Assembly (NCBI GenBank): GCA_041738935.1
Contig: JBGSOV010000002.1
Span: 124,001 to 188,000, forward strand
Direction of reading: 5' to 3'
Source: JBGSOV01 sp041738935
Lineage (GTDB): Bacteria; Patescibacteriota; Gracilibacteria; CAIRYL01; GCA-016699755
Length of the DNA: 64,000 nt
Below, piece by piece: positions 52,279-60,143 of this stretch. Each line of letters begins with the position of its first letter. Position 1 is the first letter of the stretch. The translations under genes and the position numbers were made by a program. Under the pieces are notes generated by a model. It was given only the letters and a program-made list of their open reading frames with translations. It was not told the DNA's origin and searched no databases.

Positions 52279-53661
52279 TTATTTTTTTGAGATTTGTTGT
52301 TGAATATACTTAGCATTAAGCCAAAAACTCTTTTTGACTTCATAGGTGTTTTGCGGTGTTTTCTGAACATCTTTTTTATTGCGTCCATGAGGTCTAACAT
52401 GTATTGCCATATTATCTGAAAGTTTGGGGAGTTTGCTGTATTTGCCCGATTTTATACATTTGACGGCATTATCCCATTGGGCTTTAGCTAGTGCCATATC
52501 AGAGCTTGGAAAATTCCAAAACAAATATTTTTCAAAAACAACCTGCTTTGAGTTTTTCACTTTTCTAAAAACAACGAATAGAAATTTTTTTGTTTCCAGC
52601 TGCTCATGTAGGTCCGCCATTAGACCAGCTTTTTCATCATACCAAGTTTGAAGAATCAATTCTCTGTAATCAAAAGCAGAGAATGAGATAGACTCTTTTA
52701 GGGTGCCGGTGTGTTCCAGCGTGAGCGCCCTTACCGTGATGTTGGCTTTTTCAAGTTCTTCGATTCGTTTTGATGTTACTCCAAGCATTCTATTTGCGAG
52801 ATTCCTTTTATATTGTTTTGCTTGTTTGTTTAATTTTACATTCAGCCTCTTCTCAATTGTAGTATTGTCCATTCCTATGAAAGGATTCAATTTCTCATGG
52901 ATGACTTCCTCAATTGTCATAGTGGATTCGTCATCTTGTATTTTCTCCATGGACGCAATAATCCCTTCCAAAAAGCGCTTTACCAGTATATTTAAGTATG
53001 ACTGCTTAAAACAAAGCGCCCTTGGTTTAGCTGGTATTTTAGTGCCAGGCTGATCTCTCAATACTTTATTGTTTGCAGCTTTTGTGCAAGCGCCTAAATA
53101 AAATGTATCCCCTTCAGAAAGGAGGTGTGCTTCGCCGTCCTTTATCTTTTTTACAATATTCTCCCAATCATTTTTGATTTGGACGAGGTCTTTCTTAGTA
53201 AGATCTTCGAGAAAATTTAAAAATTTATAAAATTCAAACTTATAGTCGAGGATGCTTGTTTCTTTTGCATATAAATAAAACAGGATCAGTAATTTTTTAT
53301 TTTTTTTTAAAAACGAACTAGTTTCCCAAGTCTCATTTACAATTTTTTTATAATCAATCATTGAAAACACGAGCCTTTCTTTAGCAGAATATTTTTTGGA
53401 TTTTAGTTTTTTTAATGGCGTAGTTTTCAACTCAATGCCGACTGGCTGGAGGTCTGGTTCGGGTGCGCTATTTGGCTTTTGCCCAAATGCATATTCTTCG
53501 AATAATTCACCAAACTGCCCCTTTCGGTTTGCACCATATTGATTAAGTTTTGGCTCAAGCAAAGCGATTTCTCTCGCAGGTATTATTTCCCTCAATGAGA
53601 GGTTCATTATTTTTTTAATTATTCTAATAACATCTTCGTTGTTGTTATATTTTGGGTTCAT
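52279..53661 (-). CDS. Type II restriction endonuclease, Sau3AI/MutH-like
   Basis: Cuts DNA lacking the partner methylation. The N-terminal half is MutH-like: RKGQFGELFEEYAFG with an acidic helix, then EPDLQPVGIELKTTPLKKLK carrying Asp70, Glu77 and Lys79, the D-ExK catalytic set. The second half (about 230-460) looks like a second, degenerate copy (NRMLGVTSKRIEELEKANIT, then FSAFDYRELILQTWYDEK mirroring FSMIDYKKIVNETWETS), as known for Sau3AI, where it aids allosteric DNA binding. The 460 residues agree with that family. The start is ATG 53661; radC ends 22 bp upstream. Very AT-rich. Confidence 0.9.
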   Translation of the reverse strand: MNPKYNNNEDVIRIIKKIMNLSLREIIPAREIALLEPKLNQYGANRKGQFGELFEEYAFGQKPNSAPEPDLQPVGIELKTTPLKKLKSKKYSAKERLVFSMIDYKKIVNETWETSSFLKKNKKLLILFYLYAKETSILDYKFEFYKFLNFLEDLTKKDLVQIKNDWENIVKKIKDGEAHLLSEGDTFYLGACTKAANNKVLRDQPGTKIPAKPRALCFKQSYLNILVKRFLEGIIASMEKIQDDESTMTIEEVIHEKLNPFIGMDNTTIEKRLNVKLNKQAKQYKRNLANRMLGVTSKRIEELEKANITVRALTLEHTGTLKESISFSAFDYRELILQTWYDEKAGLMADLHEQLETKKFLFVVFRKVKNSKQVVFEKYLFWNFPSSDMALAKAQWDNAVKCIKSGKYSKLPKLSDNMAIHVRPHGRNKKDVQKTPQNTYEVKKSFWLNAKYIQQQISKK

Positions 53662-53683
53662 AAAGTATAAAAGATTGATTGAA

Positions 53684-54343
53684 TCATATTTGATTAAGTA
53701 TGCTACGCCAATCGGTATTCGAGACAATCACATGATCCTGTATTTCAATATCCAACAGCCGCCCTGCATCGACCAATCTTTTTGTCACATACAGGTCTTC
53801 AGCAGACGGCTGTGTGTCACCTGATGGATGGTTATGGGCTATGATTATTGACGCTGCATTGTTTTTTATTGCGCTTTCAAACACCTCTCTGGGGTGGATT
53901 AGGTTTTCATTTAATGTTCCGATCGATACGATTTCTCGTTTTATTTCCTGATTACGACTATCGAGATAGAAGGCTACTAAGTGCTCTTTTTTGCTACCCC
54001 TAATATCTACCATCCTGCTCCACACATCCTCAGGCGAAAGAAGCAGGGCTGTCTTTTTTCCATGAATCAATCTTTTGCCCAACTCGAAGCAAGCCACTAT
54101 TTCACAGGCCTTTGCTAAACCGACTCCATGAATCTTACACAATTCTGCAGCATTCATTGCGGATATACTCTTATCCTTGCATGATTTTAGAATTTTTTTA
54201 GCGAAACTTAATACATCGCATTCTTTCGTTCCTGTTCTGAGTAATATCGCCAACAGTTCATAATCTTTGAGCTTCTCAGGACCATATTTATAAAGTTTTT
54301 CACGAGGTTTTTCATATTTGGTCATTTCAGTTATTTTGCTCAT
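53684..54343 (-). CDS. radC: RadC/JAB-domain protein
   Basis: The N-terminal helix-hairpin-helix region (about 25-100, KLKDYELLAILLRTG then ELCKIHGVGLAKACEI) is followed by a JAMM/MPN+ metalloprotease-like domain with HNHPSGDTQPSAED, containing both His, the Ser and the Asp needed for zinc. The 219 residues match full-length RadC. RadC genes are common on mobile DNA; here it begins a run radC, endonuclease, methyltransferase on the minus strand, 152 bp from tRNA-Ser. Its biological role remains unsettled in the literature. Confidence 0.93.
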   Translation of the reverse strand: MSKITEMTKYEKPREKLYKYGPEKLKDYELLAILLRTGTKECDVLSFAKKILKSCKDKSISAMNAAELCKIHGVGLAKACEIVACFELGKRLIHGKKTALLLSPEDVWSRMVDIRGSKKEHLVAFYLDSRNQEIKREIVSIGTLNENLIHPREVFESAIKNNAASIIIAHNHPSGDTQPSAEDLYVTKRLVDAGRLLDIEIQDHVIVSNTDWRSILNQI

Positions 54344-54495
54344 AATTTAAAATATGCTATAAAATTATATTGATAATCCTAAACAAGGCAATTCTTTTTT
54401 TGCTGTGAAATAAAAAAATAATCTAAATTATGGCTTGGATTTTTTCAACCTTTTTTGCACAAAAAATCTGGTCGAACCATAAGCCACACAGTTCG

Positions 54496-54583
54496 TGGCG
54501 GAGAGAGAGGGATTCGAACCCTCGGTCCCTTGCGGGACACACGATTTCGAGTCGTGCGCATTCGACCACTCTGCCATCTCTCC
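54496..54583 (-). tRNA. tRNA-Ser (anticodon CGA)
   Basis: Acceptor GGAGAGA / TCTCTCC, anticodon stem CACGA / TCGTG with loop CTCGAAA, long variable arm (GTCCC / GGGAC), T-arm GAGGG / CCCTC around TTCGAAT, encoded CCA (54496-54498). Its 3' end faces the R-M and radC stretch, a typical integration geometry. Confidence 0.97.
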
Positions 54584-54707
54584 AATCCAAACCATTTTGC
54601 GAAAATCACTCAAAAAAAGCAACTCGCAAAAAGCGACGTTGACACAGAATAATAATTTGACAAAATATATTATTTGCGAAAAGATACACTCCTCTTTTCA
54701 CTTTTGT

Positions 54708-55916
54708 ATGCGCAGCTTTTTTATCACCCTGCTTCTTGTTTTCTCCATTGCACCTGTTTTTGCAGAGAATGTTCAACTCGAACCGGTGGATGTAGTGATT
54801 AAACTTGGAGAATCAAATGTTGATCTCAGCTTGGGCAAACGAGTACTCGATTATACTGAGGCATCGCTCGAAAAAGGCGCAATCGTTACCATCGAACTCG
54901 TCTATCACAACCAGGGCAAAACGCCAGCGACAATGGTAGTGATTGAAGATTATTACGGACGTGACCGTTTTTTAGAAGCGGTGACGGTTCCCACGGGGTG
55001 CATCGATGATAAGCAAAAAATGGTGTGCAGTCTTGGCACTTTGGCAGCGGGGCAAAGTGGTAGTATTCGCTATCAGGCGCGCGTTTCGCATTTTGCTCTA
55101 TTGGGCGAACATATCGCCTCGGGTACGATTTCGTCACGCGAAGAGGACAGCAATTTGCAAAATAACACGAGCCGCATTATTTTTACGGTCAAAGATGCAC
55201 CTTCACGCCAAGCGATTATTTTGCGCGCGGATCCAAACCCCAAAACCATTCAAGATATCAAAAATATGCGTACTTCGTCGCCATCACCTGTCGCTTCAAT
55301 TTCACCAACACCTAGCGTAAAGCCTACGAGTAGTCCAACGCCAACTCCTTCAGTCAGCAAAAATCCTGCGACCAAAGCAAAACTCACCATCGATTTTTTG
55401 AACAAAACTACTGTAATTCGTCAAGATGGAGAGGATTCTTTAATCGTAAATATCACAAATCCAAATGCGTTGGCACAAACCGATGTTGTCGTCGCGATTA
55501 CTTTTCCCTTTGAGACACTCGATTTGCTTTCGACCAATCAGGCATATTCGTACCGCGAAAGCGCACACGAACTTACGTTTAAAAAAGCCACACTCGCGCC
55601 GGGCGAACGCTGGATGATTCGTCTGACGGCGCGTCCGCAAACAGGAAAATTTTTTACAACTGCAGATATTGCGGCAACTGCTGCTTCTGCTGAGAGCCAG
55701 ACACGAGTAGCTACGAATGCGAAAATCGTTTTTGATAAAAATTCCGTTGTTACTCCGCCTGTGCCATCTCAAAATACCGAGCAGTACATCGAGTTACCGC
55801 AAACCATGGTTGGCGCTGGAGCGCCTTTGTTCTTCACTGTTTTGGCAAGTTTGCTCGGCGCACTTTGCTTTCATCTGGGGATATTTAGTCGTCGACAAAA
55901 AAACGCTTCTCTTTGA
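54708..55916 (+). CDS. Secreted DUF11-like protein with Pro/Thr/Ser linker and C-terminal anchor
   Basis: The signal peptide (1-19, FFITLLLVFSIAPVFA) is followed by a beta-sandwich domain with DUF11-type features (about 45-155: GAIVTIELVYHNQGKTPATM, LGTLAAGQSGSIRYQARV). A Pro/Ser/Thr linker spans about 190-225, a second similar domain about 230-340 (DSLIVNITNPNALAQTDVVV), and a C-terminal helix with basic end (about 375-395, PLFFTVLASLLGALCFHLGIF then SRRQK) resembles a surface anchor. The start is ATG 54708. The frame runs on upstream through tRNA-Ser, but that is not coding. Its last 32 bp overlap the convergent rarA. Confidence 0.85.
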   Translation: MRSFFITLLLVFSIAPVFAENVQLEPVDVVIKLGESNVDLSLGKRVLDYTEASLEKGAIVTIELVYHNQGKTPATMVVIEDYYGRDRFLEAVTVPTGCIDDKQKMVCSLGTLAAGQSGSIRYQARVSHFALLGEHIASGTISSREEDSNLQNNTSRIIFTVKDAPSRQAIILRADPNPKTIQDIKNMRTSSPSPVASISPTPSVKPTSSPTPTPSVSKNPATKAKLTIDFLNKTTVIRQDGEDSLIVNITNPNALAQTDVVVAITFPFETLDLLSTNQAYSYRESAHELTFKKATLAPGERWMIRLTARPQTGKFFTTADIAATAASAESQTRVATNAKIVFDKNSVVTPPVPSQNTEQYIELPQTMVGAGAPLFFTVLASLLGALCFHLGIFSRRQKNASL

Positions 55917-57087
55917 TTTTATCCGGCAAATTGACTTCATTCCGCGTGCCACCGTGCGGATATTTGTAGCCTTTGCCAAAGCCCAAATCTTTCAAAAATT
56001 GCGTGCTCGGATTGCGCAAATGCAGCGGAATCGGCAGATTGCCAGACACTTTTACTTCGGCAAGTGCCGCATCGATTGCGAGATAGCTTTTGTTATTTTT
56101 GGGTGCGTTACTGAGATAAATCACCGCATGACCCAAGATAATGCGAACTTCGGGCATGCCGATTTTTTCGCAAGCTGTATATGCGGCAACAACAAGCGGC
56201 AGAGCATTTGCGTCGGCAAGTCCGACATCTTCACTCGCAAAAATCACCATTCGCCGCGCGACAAACCGCGGATCCTCGCCGCCTTCGAGCATGCGCGCCA
56301 AATAATAAATTGCTGCATCGGGGTCGCTTGCGCGCATTGATTTGATAAATGCCGAAATCGTCCAATAATGCTCATCGCTCGCACGGTCGTAACGGATGGT
56401 TTTTTCGCTGGCGATTTTTTGCAGCGCCTCAACATCCAAAGTAGAGCCTGAGAATCCCGCTTCTTCGAGCAGATTCAAAAACATCCGCGCATCGCCATTC
56501 GCAAAACTCAATAAAAATTCTTCCGCTTCGGCAGTAAGCGAAACACCAAGCAGCGCTTTGGCTTTTTCCAAAATCGCAGCAAGTGCATCGGTATCGAGTG
56601 ACTTGAGCAAAAACACTCGTACCCGCGAAAGCAAAGCGGCATTGAGGGAAAAGCTGGGATTTTCGGTGGTGGCGCCAATCAGATAAAAAGTTCCCGCTTC
56701 GAGATGCGGCAGCAAAACGTCTTGTTGTGATTTGTTGAGTGCGTGGATCTCATCGATAAAGATAATCGTCTTTCGTTGCTGCAATTCGAGGCTCCGTTTC
56801 GCTTCTTCCGCGACTTCGCGGATGCGTTTGACTCCGTCCGAAACAGCCGACAGTGGCTCGAAGCGCGCTTTTTTTTCGGCAGCAAAAATCCGCGCCAAAG
56901 TCGTTTTGCCCGTGCCGGGTGGTCCCCAGAGGACGAACGAAATCATTCCGTTCGCATTGAGAATTGTCCTCAGCGGCTCTTGCAAATGTTCTTGCCCGAC
57001 GACGTCAGCAAGTGTTTTGGGTCTGAGGCGCTCGGCAAGCGGCGCCGCAGCAGTCAGATTGGCGGTGAACAGCGAATCCATAAACAT
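55885..57087 (-). CDS. rarA: Replication-associated recombination protein A (RarA/MgsA AAA+ ATPase)
   Basis: Clamp-loader-like AAA+ protein acting at stalled forks. LAERLRPKTLADVVGQEHL, Walker A GPPGTGKTTLARI, Walker B IIFIDEIHALNKSQQD, sensor 1 GATTENPSF and the C-terminal tetramerisation region with RMVIFASEDVGLADANAL are all present. The 400 residues are a little shorter than E. coli RarA (447). The start is ATG 57087, or ATG 57081. Confidence 0.95.
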   Translation of the reverse strand: MFMDSLFTANLTAAAPLAERLRPKTLADVVGQEHLQEPLRTILNANGMISFVLWGPPGTGKTTLARIFAAEKKARFEPLSAVSDGVKRIREVAEEAKRSLELQQRKTIIFIDEIHALNKSQQDVLLPHLEAGTFYLIGATTENPSFSLNAALLSRVRVFLLKSLDTDALAAILEKAKALLGVSLTAEAEEFLLSFANGDARMFLNLLEEAGFSGSTLDVEALQKIASEKTIRYDRASDEHYWTISAFIKSMRASDPDAAIYYLARMLEGGEDPRFVARRMVIFASEDVGLADANALPLVVAAYTACEKIGMPEVRIILGHAVIYLSNAPKNNKSYLAIDAALAEVKVSGNLPIPLHLRNPSTQFLKDLGFGKGYKYPHGGTRNEVNLPDKIKEKRFFVDD

Positions 57088-57476
57088 TAGTAATCAATAA
57101 AAATGGTATCGCTTTTTGGCGAAAATCAATACTCCACTTTGCACACAACTCTTTGATAATTTTACTAATACCAATTCAACTTAAAAATACTTGTATGTCA
57201 CTGATAACAATCATCGATTTCTTACCAACACCCTTCAATTCCTCCCGACTTATCGGGACAGGCTCCTTATCAGGGGGAGGGCATATGTATGATTTTTATC
57301 TTCAATTGGTATAAAACGAAAGAGAGAGAGTTTTATATTTTGGATAAAACCAACAAAGAACATGAAAAAAGTCGGTTCTGGTTGTTTTGCGAAGGAACGA
57401 ATCACACACCTCTCGGCTTCGCTCGAGGTGACAAAATGTTTTTCATTCTGAAATGGAGTGCAGTACCAATCAAAGT
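57088..57476. repeat. Gene-free gap with palindromic fragments
   Basis: This 389-bp stretch between rarA's start and purH's end has no supported gene. It contains TCCCGA, CTTA, TCGGGA (57243-57258), the CTCCTTATCAGGGGGAG element (about 57263-57279) related to 17359-17379, and CACCTC ... GAGGTG (57407-57430) next to GACAAAATG, which resembles the flank of the dispersed palindrome near 33200. It looks like an accumulation site of small repeats. Confidence 0.5.
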
Positions 57477-58988
57477 TTAATGACGGAAGGCTCTTGTGCC
57501 AGTCAGCACCATTTTTATTCCCAATGTTTTTGCTGCGGCAAAAACTTCTTCGTCTTTGATTGAACCGCCTGGTTGCACAATCACCGAGACTCCCGCTTTT
57601 GCCAAAAACTCGACGCCATCTGCAAACGGAAAAAATGCATCGCTTGCTGCAATTGCGCCTTGCGCTTTGTCGCCAGCTTGTTCCATGGCTATGCGCGAGG
57701 CATCGACGCGCGATGTTTGCCCGCCACCGAGTCCAAGCGTCTGACCATTTTTGACAATGACAATAGCATTGGATTTGACATGCTTGACGACTTGCCACGC
57801 GAAGAGTACGTCTGCAAGTTCGTTTGCTTCTAACTTTCCCACTACTTCTTGCAGCTTGTCTTCGCTGAGCGTCGCGGCGTCACGATCTTGTTGCAAAATT
57901 CCCCCCGAAATCGCACGCATATCTTGTTCGCCGGCGATGCGTTTCATCTCGCCGGTTTCGAGCAAGCGCAGATTTGGTTTTGCGGTAAAGACTGTCAGCG
58001 CTTCCAAATCGAATTGCGGCGCAATCACGACTTCAAAAAAAGTTTTGACGATTTCTTCCGCAAGCTCTTTGGTGACGGTGCGATTGACCGCAATGATGCC
58101 ACCAAAGGCAGAAACCGGATTGGTGGCGAGTGCTTTTATAAAAGCCTCCTCTACATTTTTTCCTACGGCGACGCCACACGGCGTGGCGTGTTTGATGATT
58201 GCTGCGGCTGGCTCTGTAAACTCCAAAATCAAATTATAGGCGCCATCCGCATCGAGATAATTACAGTACCCCATTTGTTTGCCTTGCAAAATTTTGGCTG
58301 CCCCAATCGATGGAGTGACAATCGGATCACTCGGATAAAATTGTGCCTGTTGATGCGGATTTTCTCCGTATTTGAGGGGAAGGGGATTTGTAAAAAACTT
58401 TCCGACAAAGTCATTATCAAAAAAATGCGCGATTGCCGCATCGTAGCGAGCGGATTTTTGAAAAACTTTTCCCGCGAGATATCTGCGAGTTTCGTAAGTC
58501 GTACCGCCATCTGCAATTATTTCCGCTTTTACTTGCGCCAAATCTGTCGGATCGCAAACGACCGTTACTGCGGCAAAATTTTTGGCAGCACTGCGGAGCA
58601 TGCTTGGCCCGCCGATATCGATATTTTCAATCGTTTCGGCTTCGGTGGCGCCACGCGCGACGGTTTGCTCGAAAGGATAAAGATTGACGACGACCAAGTC
58701 GATTGCGCCGATTTGATGTTCCTCCACTGTTTTTTCGTGAGTGTCGTTGCCGCGGACAAACAAAATTCCACCGTGAATTGCCGGATGCAAAGTTTTGACG
58801 CGACCGTCGAGCATTTCGGGAAAATTTGTAATCTCACTAATATCTTTGACCGCGATGCCTGCTTCGCGAATACTCCGTGCGGTACCCCCGGTAGAAATGA
58901 TTTCAACTCCGTTGTCATCTAAAAATTGGGCAAATTCGACAATACCGCTTTTGTCCGAAACCGAAAGAAGCGCGCGTGAGATTTTCAT
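57477..58988 (-). CDS. purH: Bifunctional AICAR formyltransferase / IMP cyclohydrolase
   Basis: Catalyses the last two steps of de novo IMP synthesis. The IMP cyclohydrolase domain (about 1-190) opens with RALLSVSDKSGIVEFA and has RVKTLHPAIHGGIL. The AICAR transformylase domain (about 190-503) has LKYGENPHQQAQFY, KHATPCGVAVG with the catalytic Lys-His, GLGGGQTSRVDASRIA, and ends LTGTRAFRH. Length 503 is normal. The start is ATG 58988; the open frame upstream to 59081 is not conserved. It stands alone; purC is the only other purine gene here. Confidence 0.96.
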   Translation of the reverse strand: MKISRALLSVSDKSGIVEFAQFLDDNGVEIISTGGTARSIREAGIAVKDISEITNFPEMLDGRVKTLHPAIHGGILFVRGNDTHEKTVEEHQIGAIDLVVVNLYPFEQTVARGATEAETIENIDIGGPSMLRSAAKNFAAVTVVCDPTDLAQVKAEIIADGGTTYETRRYLAGKVFQKSARYDAAIAHFFDNDFVGKFFTNPLPLKYGENPHQQAQFYPSDPIVTPSIGAAKILQGKQMGYCNYLDADGAYNLILEFTEPAAAIIKHATPCGVAVGKNVEEAFIKALATNPVSAFGGIIAVNRTVTKELAEEIVKTFFEVVIAPQFDLEALTVFTAKPNLRLLETGEMKRIAGEQDMRAISGGILQQDRDAATLSEDKLQEVVGKLEANELADVLFAWQVVKHVKSNAIVIVKNGQTLGLGGGQTSRVDASRIAMEQAGDKAQGAIAASDAFFPFADGVEFLAKAGVSVIVQPGGSIKDEEVFAAAKTLGIKMVLTGTRAFRH

Positions 58989-59079
58989 GAGAAAAGGTGG
59001 AAAGGAGAGTTTGCTCGCAGTATGACAGATTTTTTTGTTGTTGTCATGAAGCTCCTTCGATTCGGATGCTTCGTGTACC

Positions 59080-59114
59080 AAAAAATGCCCTGAGGTTTCT
59101 TCAAGGCATTTTTT
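59080..59114. terminator. Bidirectional intrinsic terminator
   Basis: AAAAAATGCC, one mismatch, TGA ... TCA, GGCATTTTTT. Lies 25 bp beyond the stop of the minus-strand repeat protein and upstream of purH, isolating the two. Confidence 0.9.
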
Positions 59115-59139
59115 AAATTCTTAGTGAGAATCGTTTTGT

Positions 59140-60027
59140 TTATGCAGCTGGAGCGTCGTCGGCATTGCCGCCAAGTTGTTTGCGGATTTCTTCTGCCTGA
59201 CTGGTTTCTTCTTGAGCGCGTTCGTCGGCGGTCATTTCCATCTCAAGCTCTGCCCATTCTTGCGCATGTTTCGATTCCAAACTATCGAGCTGTGGTTTGT
59301 GCTGCACATCAAGATCCGAAAACTTTTGACGTTCTTCTTCTAAAATACGAATGAGTTCGTCAACTTGCTCTTGCGTCAAGCGTGGAACGGCTTCGATGAT
59401 GCGCTTTTTTTCGTCTTTCATCAGCGATACAGAACCGGCAAGCAGTCCAAGAAATTTTTTGTCATCAATGTTCAGGTTGTGCTCGGGCAATGTGATTGGG
59501 GTTTCAAAATTGTCAATCTTTCTGCCAAATGCTCCAATCGGAGTCACCGGTCCTTGTGCAGGTGGTGGCGGTGGTGCAGGCGGATATCCATATCCCGGAG
59601 GAGGTGGCGGCGGATAGCCGTAGCCAGGCTGTTGACCATACGGATTGTAACCTTGTTGCTGTCCTCCTTGACCTTGCTGTCCTTGCTGCCCGCCTTGTGG
59701 CGGATATCCATATCCCGGAGGAGGTGGCGGCGGATAGCCGTAGCCAGGCTGTTGACCATACGGATTGTAACCTTGTTGCTGCCCTCCCTGACCTTGCTGT
59801 CCAGGTTGTCCGCCTTGTGGCGGATATCCATATCCCGGAGGAGGCGGTGGCGGATAGCCGTAGCCAGGCTGTTGACCATACGGATTGTAACCTTGTTGCT
59901 GCCCTCCTTGACCTTGTGGCGGTGATCCAAATTCGCTTTGATTATTTAGTGGCGAACCTCCTGCTGGTGGATTTTGTCCGGTATTGCCCGCAGGTGGTGG
60001 TGTGCCTTGTTGGTTTTCGTCAGCCAT
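59140..60027 (-). CDS. Gly/Gln/Tyr/Pro-rich repeat protein with C-terminal coiled coil
   Basis: The first 165 residues are low complexity: after an acidic, Pro/Gly/Asn-rich start come three 40-residue repeats of the form QGGQQQGYNPYGQQPGYGYP then PPPPPGYGYPPQ, the composition of prion-like or phase-separating segments. From about 170 an ordered, charged domain begins (DNFETPITLPEHNLNIDDKK), followed by a Glu-rich helical or coiled-coil region to residue 295. No signal peptide or membrane helix. The function is unknown. ATG start at 60027. It is divergent from the DUF4012 gene. Confidence 0.85.
   Translation of the reverse strand: MADENQQGTPPPAGNTGQNPPAGGSPLNNQSEFGSPPQGQGGQQQGYNPYGQQPGYGYPPPPPPGYGYPPQGGQPGQQGQGGQQQGYNPYGQQPGYGYPPPPPPGYGYPPQGGQQGQQGQGGQQQGYNPYGQQPGYGYPPPPPPGYGYPPAPPPPPAQGPVTPIGAFGRKIDNFETPITLPEHNLNIDDKKFLGLLAGSVSLMKDEKKRIIEAVPRLTQEQVDELIRILEEERQKFSDLDVQHKPQLDSLESKHAQEWAELEMEMTADERAQEETSQAEEIRKQLGGNADDAPAA
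59581..59940 (-). repeat. Three tandem 120-bp repeats
   Basis: Units start at 59581, 59701 and 59821 and differ at only a few positions. The period is a multiple of three, so copy-number change would keep the frame. Confidence 0.95.
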
Positions 60028-60143
60028 AATCGTTCATAAAAAACAAAGTTTCGTTTAGATGATTCTACTCGAAATGAAGCAAAAAATCAACCGTTCGCGG
60101 GAATATATTTTCAAATCTATAAAAATAAGCGATACTCTCTTAC

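Noticed and set aside
50355..54500. Attachment-site direct repeat of the tRNA-Ser 3' end at the far side of the R-M stretch
   Set aside because: I looked between 50355 and 50870 and found no copy of the tRNA 3' end; no integrase is present either.
54430..54707. Open frames over tRNA-Ser, including an N-terminal extension of the DUF11-like protein
   Set aside because: They are translations of the tRNA; the signal peptide begins at the ATG at 54708.
57362..57451. Short frame beginning MKKVGSG in the rarA/purH gap
   Set aside because: About 29 codons, crossing a small palindrome, with no protein-like features.
57250..57798. Minus-strand open frame of 182 codons over the end of purH
   Set aside because: It is a Cys/Arg-rich shadow of purH in another frame continuing into the repeat-rich gap.
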